A stretch of DNA of 30,439 bases from an uncultured Lachnospiraceae bacterium (GCA_910576895.1 CAJTJZ010000037.1:1-30439); one strand, 5' to 3'. Numbered from the stretch's first letter, positions 15,796 through 24,275 are shown. The notes: generated from the letters alone by a model not told the origin. Numbers and translations: made by a program.

Positions 15796-16911
15796 CTATT
15801 TTATTTCTTTATAAACAGTTCCTAATACCTTATTCCAAGCATTTAAAATAATATTCATCTGAAATTTTGATATATTATTCCAAGTATTCTCAGAAAATTC
15901 CTTTCTTAATGGTTCATTTTCTATTAAGAATTCTATCTTTTCTGCCATCTTTTTACAATCAAAGGCAGGAATTAAATAACCATTTTTCCCATTCTCAATT
16001 ATTTCATCTGGTCCAGTTTTAATACAAAAGCTAACGCTTGGAAGATGAAATGCTTTTGCTTCTAAAAGACACATTGGAAATCCCTCAATACGAGAAGTCA
16101 TAACATAAATCTGTGCTCTTTCCAGATAAAAATTCACATTCTTTATCTGCCCTGTTAAAATCAACTGTTCTTGCAATTTTTCTTTTTCTATAATCTGTTC
16201 TAAAAAAAAACGTTCTTCCCCTTCTCCTATCACAATCCATTTCCAGTTTCTATGTTTTTTCAAAACTAGGGAAGCCGTTTTCGCTAAATAATCCATTCCT
16301 TTTCTTTTAATTAAATGCCCTATTGTCACTAACCACTTTTCTTTCGTTTTTGTCTTATCTGTCTTATCTATCTTTGATAATTTAGACAGTTCTATCATTG
16401 GATTATAAATGGCAGAAATATTTTTTTTTCTATTTAATTTTTCCTGATAAGCTCTTTTATCGCTTTCTGTTAATGTAATAATATAATCTGTCCTTTTCAC
16501 CGAATATTTTAAAATAGAATACCGATAAAATGACATTTTCTCATACTCATAATTAAAATGCTCCCAAGAAATAATTTTTGTTTTTAACCCCTTTGCTGCT
16601 GGTATTGATAAAATATCAAGTACAATATCAATATCAATAATAATATCAACACTTTGCTGCCTTAAAAATTGCCGTAATTTTGGAATTATTTTTAAATATC
16701 CCAGTCCCGGATTTATCCATTTCTTCCCAAGTACATAATGCTTAATTGCCTTATTAAGAGGAAAAAATAATGTTCTTGATTGTTCTACTAGACTTAAGAA
16801 AAGAATACGAGTTTCTTTTTCATATACAAGCTTATTTGCTATCATGGTAGAAACTCGTTCTGTACCACCTGCTCTTGTAATATCCCCTGAAAAAAAACAA
16901 ATTGTTTTCAA
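15796..16911 (-). CDS. GT4-family glycosyltransferase
   Basis: Retaining GT-B glycosyltransferase, probably adding a sugar to a cell-surface glycan or lipid. 371 residues. The N-terminal acceptor domain begins ICFFSGDITRAGGTERVS with the usual GGxER loop. The donor domain follows (LVTIGHLIKRKGMDYLAKTA, VIGEGEERFFLE), with the E-x7-E motif in EGFPMCLLEAKAFHLPSV. There is no signal peptide or membrane segment. The start is TTG with GAGG 8 nt upstream, 12 bp after the PAS gene, so it is very likely co-transcribed. Donor and acceptor cannot be predicted. Confidence 0.85.
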   Translation of the reverse strand: MKTICFFSGDITRAGGTERVSTMIANKLVYEKETRILFLSLVEQSRTLFFPLNKAIKHYVLGKKWINPGLGYLKIIPKLRQFLRQQSVDIIIDIDIVLDILSIPAAKGLKTKIISWEHFNYEYEKMSFYRYSILKYSVKRTDYIITLTESDKRAYQEKLNRKKNISAIYNPMIELSKLSKIDKTDKTKTKEKWLVTIGHLIKRKGMDYLAKTASLVLKKHRNWKWIVIGEGEERFFLEQIIEKEKLQEQLILTGQIKNVNFYLERAQIYVMTSRIEGFPMCLLEAKAFHLPSVSFCIKTGPDEIIENGKNGYLIPAFDCKKMAEKIEFLIENEPLRKEFSENTWNNISKFQMNIILNAWNKVLGTVYKEIK

Positions 16912-16923
16912 TGGTATTTCCTC

Positions 16924-17295
16924 TTAATAATGATAATATTCTTTTGTTTCCTTTGTCCTATATTCATGTTTTTCATAATAGCCAATCAATGTTCCCGTTT
17001 TATCCCGAAGTGCTATGATATAGACATCTTTATTTTCTTTTTTATTATAAAATGTATAGATTCTATTATGCTCCTTACTTTCCTGAAACCATAAAAGAAC
17101 TTTTTGAATCTGTTCTTTTGATTGTTTCTTATGACAATCCAAAAGATTCTTTCCCACAAGCTTCTCTCCCCCACGTTTTGCATATCTTGTAATAGCCGTA
17201 GGATTCATATAAAGAATTGTATGTTCTAAATTACAAATAACAATCGGACAACTATCTTGATCAATAATACTTTGAAAATACTCAAATAATTCCAT
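16924..17295 (-). CDS. Small stand-alone PAS domain protein
   Basis: About 123 residues consisting of one PAS fold and little else. PIVICNLEHTILYMNPTAIT is the typical PAS opening, then KLVGKNLLDCHK, and VYIIALRDKTGTLIGYYE closes the fold. There is no output domain, so it may sense a small molecule or act through partner proteins. The ATG at 17295 has GGAAG 7 nt upstream. A longer reading from 17316 lacks a ribosome binding site. It lies between a bile-salt-hydrolase-family gene (37 bp upstream) and a glycosyltransferase (12 bp downstream). A role in sensing for that operon is inference only. Confidence 0.75.
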   Translation of the reverse strand: MELFEYFQSIIDQDSCPIVICNLEHTILYMNPTAITRYAKRGGEKLVGKNLLDCHKKQSKEQIQKVLLWFQESKEHNRIYTFYNKKENKDVYIIALRDKTGTLIGYYEKHEYRTKETKEYYHY

Positions 17296-17332
17296 TTTTT
17301 TCTTCCTTTCCTCCATTTTCTTAATTTTTATT

Positions 17333-18313
17333 CTAATTTTGCATTTTTATCTGCTCTTTTTGTATTAATGGATAGCTTATAATTTGATCGCTGTCTAATT
17401 CTTCCCGATACATAGAAACTGCTGTAATCTGATGATTTTCATAAGTTGTATAGTAAAAAATTCCTTGATTCATATTATAACATGAAGTATAAATTGTAAT
17501 TTCATACTTTCCATCTCCAACATCACAACATCCCCTCTGCTGTTCAACAGAACCTAAAATATGAAAAAACTGATTGACACTTTCTATTTCGGATTCTAAA
17601 GAAACAGCATTCATTTTTACAAAAGCAGCTCGAATAAACCGAGACTGTGAAGATAAATCTCCCGGAAGCCCTAATGCACCCATACCACGACTATATTTTT
17701 GCAAAGAAAGCTTATCAGAAAAGCAATTTTTTGGATCTTTTGCAGAAAGATGCATATAATTATTTAATTGAAACATTTGTTCCTTAAAAGGTGGATTATT
17801 TGTTAAAACTCCTACAGGATTTTCATAAATCTTAATACCATCCTTAACTACCTCTAATGTAATTGTTTCCTTTCGATCAGCAATGATCCAATGAAGTGTA
17901 GCTACTGGCAGTTTCTCATTAAAAGCTCTATCTATAAGATTCATATTCTTTAACAATTTTCTTGTTTCAGCTACCGTAGCACATCTTGTTAAAATCCATG
18001 GTATTAATTCAAATGTTGCCACATTATCTTTTCCTTCTATTTTTTCTTTACTATAATAAGCATTTCCTACAAAGTTTAAACCTGCAATACCGAGCCCTTT
18101 TTCATTGACAGCTTCATGAAATAATGGTACATTTTCTGCAAGATGTGCCATACCAATCATAGCATAATTTTTTTTATTTATAAAATCCTTATTATGAAAA
18201 GGAAATAGAAAATTACGTGGCATAATTACTATATCCTCTCCATAAGAAAAATCATAATCTAACGTTCGTCCAAAATAAGTATCTTTTGTTTGATACGTTA
18301 TTGCCGTACACAT
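17333..18313 (-). CDS. Choloylglycine hydrolase family enzyme (bile salt hydrolase / penicillin V acylase)
   Basis: N-terminal nucleophile amidohydrolase. Bile salt hydrolases of this family cut glycine or taurine from conjugated bile acids, and relatives cut penicillin V or acyl-homoserine lactones. 326 residues. Cys2 becomes the N-terminal nucleophile once Met is removed, so the start is fixed. Other family catalytic positions are visible: Arg16 and Asp19 (GRTLDYD), Asn80 (GLGIAGLNF), the LTNNPPF loop near 170, and Arg in SQSRFIRAAF near 225. No signal peptide, as expected for an intracellular enzyme. It heads a probable operon with the PAS and GT4 genes. Its present ribosome binding site (GGGAAG) is weak, and an IS607-type element ends about 20 bp upstream. 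Substrate is not certain. Confidence 0.85.
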   Translation of the reverse strand: MCTAITYQTKDTYFGRTLDYDFSYGEDIVIMPRNFLFPFHNKDFINKKNYAMIGMAHLAENVPLFHEAVNEKGLGIAGLNFVGNAYYSKEKIEGKDNVATFELIPWILTRCATVAETRKLLKNMNLIDRAFNEKLPVATLHWIIADRKETITLEVVKDGIKIYENPVGVLTNNPPFKEQMFQLNNYMHLSAKDPKNCFSDKLSLQKYSRGMGALGLPGDLSSQSRFIRAAFVKMNAVSLESEIESVNQFFHILGSVEQQRGCCDVGDGKYEITIYTSCYNMNQGIFYYTTYENHQITAVSMYREELDSDQIISYPLIQKEQIKMQN

Positions 18314-18330
18314 AAGCTTCCCGTTACTGA

Positions 18331-18560
18331 AAACTTATAAAAAGTTATAAATAGACTTTTATGTTTCATTCCTTGTTCAACGTGTCCGCTTTTGATAAAA
18401 TCTACTCACGTTTGGTATGACACTCCGAAGGCGTAAATTCCCGACTAACGTACCGGTACATATTAACAGCATTTATTTTAATTATGCTGTTAATCCATAT
18501 CGCATTAAGTTGACACTCGCCTGAAAATCTCTGTCAATTGTCAGTCCGCATTCAGGACAA
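18331..18560 (-). ncRNA. Predicted omega RNA (guide RNA scaffold) of TnpB
   Basis: TnpB proteins use an RNA made from the 3' end of tnpB through the right end of the element, with the guide taken from flanking DNA. The 150 nt after the tnpB stop are non-coding and can fold (for example GGTACCGG-type and ACGCCTTCGGAGTGT segments). If the rule holds, the guide would be the 5' end of the hydrolase gene. Boundaries are approximate. Confidence 0.4.
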
Positions 18561-19642
18561 TGATAAATTCTGTCAAAAAGTTTCAAATCTTTCTTCACAT
18601 ATCCGCAACAGGAACATAATTTACTTGACGGATAATATCTGTCAGCCGTTATAAACTCAATCTTATTCCAACTGCATTTATACTGTATCTGCCTGTAAAA
18701 TTCATAAAAACATTGTTCCTGTACTGCTCTGGCTAAGTGTCTGTTCTTCATCATACCCCTGACATTCAGGTCTTCCAGAACAATAAACTTTGGTTTTCGG
18801 TTTATTATTTCAGAAGTAGTCTGGTGCAGGTAATTATGACGAATATTTGTCAGTCTATGGGTAATTTTTAAAAGTTTCTTTTCACTTTTTATAATATTGC
18901 GTGTTTTACAGTAACATTCTCCTTTCCTGTTTTTTGAGTATTTCTTTGCTACTCTGCGTTGCAATCTACGCTTTTTCTTCTTTAGTTTTCTGACTTTTGT
19001 GGTCTTGTTGATATTTTTATAAACATTAGTATCAGAACAGATTGCTAAATCTTTGATACCAATGTCAATTCCAATTCCCTGATTTGTTGGCTGTTCTGTA
19101 TTCTCTCCGCTTTCAATACCCACCGAAATCCACCAGTTCAAACCGTCAAACGTAATTCTTGGATTGGAATACTTCGCATGGACTGGTATTCTGTCAGGCT
19201 CTGACAACTTCACAAAATTGAACTTCTGTTTGTTCCTCTTTTTACTTGTTGTCAGCTTTTCCAATTTTACATAGGTAGAAGTAAAGCTGATTTTAGATGT
19301 ATCCATATAAAAGGATGGTTTGGACTTTTTTCTGCTCTTGAATTTCGGGAATTCTGCAATTCCTTTGAAAAAATTCTGATATGCCCTTACAGCATCTTTG
19401 ATTGCCTGTTTCGGAATATTATTGCTGTAATCATTCAGCCATTGATATTCTTTCTCTGATTTCATAACAGTAAGGATTTTCCGTAAATCACCATCAGAAA
19501 GGAATTTATTTCCTGCTTCATAATTCTTCTTTTCATAGCCTAATGCCCAGTTATATACAAATCTTGTAGTACCTGCACAGGCAAACAGCTTTGTTTTCTG
19601 CCTATTATTCGGACAGAGCATTACTTTTATGGTTTTCATCAT
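18482..19642 (-). CDS. tnpB: TnpB RNA-guided nuclease of the IS607 element
   Basis: TnpB family protein, ancestor type of Cas12, which cuts DNA under guidance of an RNA from the element's end and helps retain the element. 386 residues, a normal length. The RuvC residues are all present: Asp193 in GIDIGIKDLA, Glu290 in FIVLEDLNV and Asp371 in DRDFQASVNL. The zinc ribbon has CSCC (342-345) and CPEC (361-364). A basic stretch (about 215-240, KLKKKKRRLQRR) and the N-terminal region with RFVYNWALGYEK are typical. It looks functional. The ATG overlaps the tnpA 3' end by 38 bp, with AAGGAG upstream within tnpA. Its stop is about 150 bp from the right end. Confidence 0.93.
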   Translation of the reverse strand: MMKTIKVMLCPNNRQKTKLFACAGTTRFVYNWALGYEKKNYEAGNKFLSDGDLRKILTVMKSEKEYQWLNDYSNNIPKQAIKDAVRAYQNFFKGIAEFPKFKSRKKSKPSFYMDTSKISFTSTYVKLEKLTTSKKRNKQKFNFVKLSEPDRIPVHAKYSNPRITFDGLNWWISVGIESGENTEQPTNQGIGIDIGIKDLAICSDTNVYKNINKTTKVRKLKKKKRRLQRRVAKKYSKNRKGECYCKTRNIIKSEKKLLKITHRLTNIRHNYLHQTTSEIINRKPKFIVLEDLNVRGMMKNRHLARAVQEQCFYEFYRQIQYKCSWNKIEFITADRYYPSSKLCSCCGYVKKDLKLFDRIYHCPECGLTIDRDFQASVNLMRYGLTA

Positions 19643-20240
19643 TTTCTGTAAGCTCCTTTATCATCTTCCTTGCCTTGTTTGCACGTTTCCCCTGTAATTT
19701 ACAACTGAATACAGTCATAATCTGTATCAAATCTTCTGTAAGTTCTTCCTGTTCCGTTCTTTCGGTCGTATCCACAATTTCAATTTCACAATCATACAAT
19801 TCAGCGATGTACTCAATCAGTTCAAAACCAAATCTTGTCAGTCTGTCCTTATAAAGTACAACTACTTTTGAAATACTTCTGTTTGCCATGCCTTTTATCA
19901 ATTCCTGCAGCCCTTTCCGCTTATAATTTATTCCCGAGCCTATATCCGAAATAATCTCAAACGGTTTCCCCTGTGCAAGCAGATAGATTCTCATATTCTC
20001 TTTCTGCCGTTCCAAATCGTCTTTCTGTTTCGGAGAACTAACACGACAGTAACCTATTGTTTTCCCTTGCTTTTTTACAGGTTTATTCAATATTTGATTC
20101 AGGTCATCTTCTGAATAATAACGATAACCGTTAGGACTTGTATGATGCGGTTTCAGCTTTCCTGATTTATCCCAGTTTCTTAAAGTCTGTGCCGTTACTC
20201 CAAGAATTTCTGTCATTTCATGTATAGTGTAATATTTCAT
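19605..20240 (-). CDS. tnpA: IS607-family serine recombinase TnpA
   Basis: Transposase of the serine recombinase family with an N-terminal DNA-binding domain, the arrangement specific to IS607. About 211 residues. The MerR-like HTH (1-50) reads YTIHEMTEILGVTAQTLRNW and then GYRYYSEDDL. The catalytic domain (about 60-200) reads TIGYCRVSSPKQKDDLERQK, with the nucleophile Ser in RVSS, and VVVLYKDRLTRFGFELIEY. The ATG at 20240 has AGAGGTG 5 nt upstream. An in-frame start at 20258 is less likely. It appears intact, so the element may be mobile. Confidence 0.93.
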   Translation of the reverse strand: MKYYTIHEMTEILGVTAQTLRNWDKSGKLKPHHTSPNGYRYYSEDDLNQILNKPVKKQGKTIGYCRVSSPKQKDDLERQKENMRIYLLAQGKPFEIISDIGSGINYKRKGLQELIKGMANRSISKVVVLYKDRLTRFGFELIEYIAELYDCEIEIVDTTERTEQEELTEDLIQIMTVFSCKLQGKRANKARKMIKELTENDENHKSNALSE

Positions 20241-20332
20241 TTTATCACCTCTATACATATTAGAACACTCTTAATTATAAAAGTCAATAGCATATTTATA
20301 ACTTTTTATAGTCTTTCTTTAACTGTTAAAAA

Positions 20333-20338
20333 CCTCCT
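20333..20338 (-). promoter_or_regulatory. Orphan Shine-Dalgarno sequence at the left flank of the IS607 element
   Basis: AGGAGG on the minus strand followed by TTTTTAAC and then the element, with no start codon behind it before tnpA's own site. It could be the original ribosome binding site of the hydrolase gene, cut off by the insertion. This is inference. Confidence 0.35.
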
Positions 20339-20389
20339 AAAAAACGATACTTTTTTCTATACTAATGATAAAAATTCCATGCATTCCCA

Positions 20390-21456
20390 TTAGTTTTCAT
20401 CTGTTTCTATCATTTTCTGAAATTGCTCCTCCGTAATAATTTCAACTCCAAGCTCTTTTGCTTTTTTATTTTTTGCAGAAGCACTAGCAGCATGATTATT
20501 AATTAAATAATTTGTTTTTCCTGTAACACTTCCTGTTACTTTACCGCCAAGAGATTCAATGAAATCTTTTAATTCTTTACGATTTGTATATTTTTCCAAA
20601 GAACCAGTAATTACAAATATTTTGCCAGAAAGTTTTTGCGGCTTAGAAACTTTTTCCTCTTGTCGAAATGTAATTTCCTTTAAAAGATGATCGGTTATTT
20701 CATTTTTTGTTTTATCATGGAAAAACTGATAAAAAGCTTCTGCTATTACAGCACCCACTCCAGCAATTTCTGTCAATTCTTCTTGTGTAGCAGCACGAAT
20801 CTTTGAAAAATCATTATCAAATTCACGACAAATAAGCTTTGCATTAGAAATACCAATATTAGGAATGCCAAGACTATAAAGAAAACGATACATTTCTATT
20901 TCTCTTACATTTTCTACGGCAGTGATTAAATTTTCATAAGATTTTTCACCAAATCCTTCCATAGAGATAATCATATCTTTATAACGGGAAAGATGAAATA
21001 AATCCGCAGGTTCTTTTACAATACCAAGATCGACTAATTTTTCTAAAGTCGCTTCTGAAAGCCCCTCTATATTCATAGCATCTCTACTAACAAATAAGGT
21101 AAATGATTTTATTTTTTTTGCCTGACAATTTGGATTTTTGCAAAATAAGACTTTTGCATTATTTTCACTACGAATCTCGGTCTTTTGCCCACAAACAGGA
21201 CATTGTTTTGGTATTTTCAAATTTCCACTTCTTGTTAAATTTTCTGCGATTTGTGGAATAATCATATTCGCTTTATAAACACAAATCGTATCTCCAATAT
21301 TAAGTTCTAAATTTTCTACAATACTAATATTATGAACACTAGCACGACTAACACTTGTTCCCTCTAATTCTACGGGATCAAAAATAGCAACTGGATTAAT
21401 TAGCCCTGTCCTTGATGCACTCCATTCCATTTCACGCAAAATTGTTTCGGCTGTTT
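20390..21456 (-). CDS. ligA: NAD+-dependent DNA ligase LigA, 3' exon (after group II intron)
   Basis: Second part of LigA, residues 342-696 after splicing. It carries the OB fold (REMEWSASRTGLINPVAIFD), the four-Cys zinc finger (C427, C430, C447, C452: CPVCGQ and CKNPNC), the helix-hairpin-helix region (about 460-600) and a C-terminal BRCT domain (about 620-690, KIFVITGSLEKYTNRKEL). The exon starts AAACAGCC right after the intron's terminal AT. Joined to the last G of exon 1 it restores GAA-ACA-GCC, giving KWKDETAETILREMEW, exactly the family sequence. Without splicing only an internal TTG (21439) lacking a good ribosome binding site could start it. The coding sequence itself shows no decay. 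Confidence 0.93.
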
Positions 21457-22312
21457 ATAGTGATAGGTAAGTCTACTGTTTCTTATGTTTCCGACTTTTC
21501 CCCCACTCCACACCGTACATGCGACTTTCACCGCATACGGCGTTCCATCGTTTATTTTATATTAATTAGTTATTAAATGCCCACCATTTGAAGTTATATT
21601 TGCTTCATTGGCATTAGGCATCACCTCCTTAATAGGGGCGACTTCTTTTTGTCATACCCGAAATCCTAATAATAGGGCAAGTATAACCTTAATTATAAAT
21701 AAACGACTTGTGGCCATTCCTCCAGTCTCATTACAAGACTTTCCTTGGTTCGACCACTACTTTTCAGCATCAATTCAACTGCTTATTGTTCTTCGTCAGT
21801 TTACAGTTTTACCTGTTTGATGCCTTTCCTTGTTCCGATAATTTTATCTTTACATATACTTTTAGGTTCTTAGCTATGAGCCTGTCAGCTTGAATATGCC
21901 TGTAACATATTATGGTGTTTCATAAAGACGATTTTTACTCCACCACACTGACCATGTAAATGTATGTGCATTTCTACACACTATGGCTTTAGACTCTTTC
22001 ATTCGCCAGTTCGTCAGTTTCATAAAAAACATTCTAACCATGAGTATTTTATAGACCCCCAACCTATCAGTAACACCACTCACCTCTGAATAGCTTTCGT
22101 TTATTACTTAGTTTACGGTTACTTTCAGTTGACTTTACCGAGCTTCATACCTTATCGAATTGCTTCTAGCAAAGTTTTCTTTGCAGGCATGTCGGAGTAT
22201 TAGGGAGAGCATTTCAAGGCGTTACCCTATCATTCTACTCTTAAAATTATCAGTTCTCTTCTCATTTCTGAGAGAGCCTAGTTTTGTTATTTTGTCTAGG
22301 AACAAGTCGCAC
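21457..22312 (-). mobile_element. Group II intron without maturase ORF, inside ligA
   Basis: 856 nt on the minus strand. The 5' end is GTGCGAC, matching the group II GUGYG consensus, and the 3' end is AT (consensus AY). Domain V lies at 21510-21543: a 34-nt hairpin with the GAAA tetraloop, the AGTCGC-type bulge and the catalytic triad CGC at 21540-21542. An A eight nt from the 3' end (CCTATCACTAT) suits the branch point. EBS1 CGTCTT (21925-21930) pairs with the last six exon bases AAGATG, with one G-U. Domain IV holds only a ribosome binding site and six codons where a reverse transcriptase/maturase should be. Excision rejoins ligA in frame. Confidence 0.93.
21594..21630 (-). pseudogene. Remnant start of the intron-encoded maturase
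   Basis: AAGGAGGTGA (21621-21630) precedes ATG at 21614, which opens MPMKQI and then stops. Group II intron proteins normally begin in domain IV behind such a site. The remaining 1.2-1.8 kb of ORF is missing, and domain V follows about 50 nt later. Confidence 0.6.
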
Positions 22313-23336
22313 CATCTTTCCATTTAAAAGCAATGGAATCTCTTGGAAATTTTGCAGTACGTCCTAGGGATTGTCCATAAGCAATATCATTAAGTAATAG
22401 TACAAGTCCATCCGATGGAAATTCATTTCCTTCAATTTTTTTAGAAAAATCCTGAATTACTTCTAAAATATTCTCTTTATCTACCATTTGATATTCTACA
22501 ACATCAAACCCTTGAGAAGAAAGCCAAAGAAACTGTTCTTTTCTGCTATTTTTAAAATCAATTCCATCTGCCTTTACTAAAGCAAATGCATAAAAAGATA
22601 CATTTCTTTGTGCTGTAATTTCATTATTTAATTGACGGACAGTACCACTACAAAGATTTCTTGGATTTTTATATCTTGTTATCCTACTACTTTCTTTCTC
22701 ATTTTCTGCTATTTCTTGATCTTCTATATTCTTATCTTCTATCCTCTGTTTTTCTGTTTCTTGTAATAATTCTTGTGAACTATCTTCCTTTGCCGAATTT
22801 GATATATAAGACATTTCTCGATTAATACGTTCAAATTCTGAATAAGAAATAACAGCTTCTCCACGTAAAATCAATTCGCCTTGATATGGAATTTTAAGGG
22901 GAATGTTCTGAAAAACACGAGCATTTCCTGTAATGACTTCACCAATTTCCCCATTCCCACGTGTGACTGCTTTTTTCAGCTCCCCATTTTGATATGTGAG
23001 CACAATGGTAAGTCCATCTAATTTCCAAGATAAAAGCCCTATCTGCTCCCCTAACCATTCTTTTAATGTTTCAGGTTCTGTTGTTTTATCAAGAGATAAC
23101 ATAGGACGTTCATGGCGTTCCTTTGGCAATTCACTTAAAACTTCATATCCAACATGACTTGTAGGACTATCTGAAAATACTGTCCCTGTTTCTTTTTCCA
23201 ATGCTAATAATTCATCATAAAGCCTGTCATATTCCAGATTATCCATAATTTCATCCATACCCTGATAATATGCTTTTGCTGCTTTATTTAAAAGTGTTCC
23301 AAGTTCCTTTTGACGTGTTATTTTTCTATTATCCAT
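22313..23336 (-). CDS. ligA: NAD+-dependent DNA ligase LigA, 5' exon (before group II intron)
   Basis: First part of the essential replicative ligase, which seals Okazaki fragments using NAD+. Residues 1-341 plus one base: domain Ia (AAKAYYQGMDEIMDNLEYDRL, NMN binding) and the adenylation domain with catalytic Lys105 in SWKLDGLT, RGNGEIGE and YKNPRNLCSG. The exon ends at FKWKD plus a G, where the intron begins. Read through, the frame hits a stop 4 codons into the intron. Residues about 178-221 are a hydrophilic acidic insertion not usual in LigA. The ATG lies inside the end of rluF (19-bp overlap), so translation is probably coupled. Spliced total: 1024 + 1067 nt, 696 residues, normal for LigA once the insertion is counted. 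Confidence 0.95.
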
Positions 23337-24196
23337 ATCCTTCCCTTTTTCTGCTTTTTTTCGTTTTTTATAGTTTCCTTGTTTTGCTTTCTATCCTTGC
23401 TTTGTCTATTTTTTGCTTGTTTTTTTTCTTGCTTTCCATTTACTGTCAGCATATTCTTTAATTCCTGCAATTCCTCTTTTGTTACTTCTCGATATTTTCC
23501 TTTTGGAATATTATCTAACATAATATTCATAATACGGATTCTTTTTAAATAGACAACTCGATAACCAAGATATTCACACATACGGCGAATCTGCCGATTT
23601 AATCCCTGCGTTAATATCATGCGAAAAACATTTGATTTTAGGCGGTAAACTTCACAAGGACGTGTTACCGTATCAAGAATGGGAATACCTTCCCTCATTT
23701 TCTGCAAATCAACATCTGTAATGTCTTTATTTAATGTCACGACATATTCCTTTTCATGATAATGACTGCCTCTTAAAATCTGATCAGAAAGCATTCCTTC
23801 ATTTGTTAATAAAATTAATCCTTCCGAATCCTTATCTAATCTTCCAATTGGAAAAATCCTTTTTTCATAACCAATATAATCAATAATATTATTCTTCTCA
23901 CGACTGCTTGTAGTACAAACAATCCCCTTTGGTTTATTAAAAGCAAGAAGCACTTTACTTTCTTCTGATTTTATAACTTCCTTGCCACAACAAATAATCT
24001 TCTGTTCTGAAAACACCCGTTCCCCCATTTGTGCCCTATGACTATCAATCATAACTTTTCCATCCAAAATAAACTGATCTGCCTGCCTTCTGGAACAAAT
24101 GCCAACATCACTTAAATATTTATTGATACGTATTCCCTTTTCTTGTGTTTCTTTTCTGATAGATATTACTTTATCAGTATTTGTATTTCCTTCCAT
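23318..24196 (-). CDS. rluF: 23S rRNA pseudouridine synthase, RluF type
   Basis: Isomerises a uridine of 23S rRNA (U2604 in E. coli). About 292 residues. The N-terminal S4 domain reads IRINKYLSDVGICSRRQADQ. The catalytic domain has the active-site Asp in FPIGRLDKDSEGLILLTNEG, and the RluF-like features SHYHEKEYVVTL, LTQGLNRQIRRMCEYLGYRV and LKRIRIMNIMLDNIPKGKYR. The C-terminal 50 residues are a Lys/Gln-rich tail (KQEKKQAKNRQSKDRKQNKE), also seen in E. coli RluF. ATG at 24196 has GGGG 6 nt upstream. An ATG at 24208 abuts AGAGGA and is an alternative. The 3' end overlaps ligA exon 1 by 19 bp. Confidence 0.9.
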   Translation of the reverse strand: MEGNTNTDKVISIRKETQEKGIRINKYLSDVGICSRRQADQFILDGKVMIDSHRAQMGERVFSEQKIICCGKEVIKSEESKVLLAFNKPKGIVCTTSSREKNNIIDYIGYEKRIFPIGRLDKDSEGLILLTNEGMLSDQILRGSHYHEKEYVVTLNKDITDVDLQKMREGIPILDTVTRPCEVYRLKSNVFRMILTQGLNRQIRRMCEYLGYRVVYLKRIRIMNIMLDNIPKGKYREVTKEELQELKNMLTVNGKQEKKQAKNRQSKDRKQNKETIKNEKKQKKGRIWIIEK

Positions 24197-24275
24197 TTCA
24201 TACCCCATTCCTCTATAAACAATAACTTGTTTTTACCTTTACCAATATTTTCTATTAATATCTTTTTTCAAAATA

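Larger units (their letters stand above)
18331..20315 (-). mobile_element. IS607-type insertion sequence with tnpA and tnpB
   Basis: Contains a MerR-HTH serine recombinase and a TnpB gene, the diagnostic pair of IS607. The ends share the inverted 17-mer ATAAAAAGTTATAAATA (18337-18353, inverted at 20293-20309), followed inward by a second shared 9-mer GACTTTTAT (18354-18362, inverted at 20277-20285, separated by 7 extra bases at the left end). The exact outer junctions cannot be fixed without an empty site. It sits between ligA and the bile-salt-hydrolase-family gene, in the same orientation as both. Confidence 0.85.

Noticed and set aside
20390..23336. Two separate ligase genes or a frameshifted ligA pseudogene
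   Set aside because: The gap has group II intron ends and domain V, and its removal restores the exact ligase sequence with no loss.
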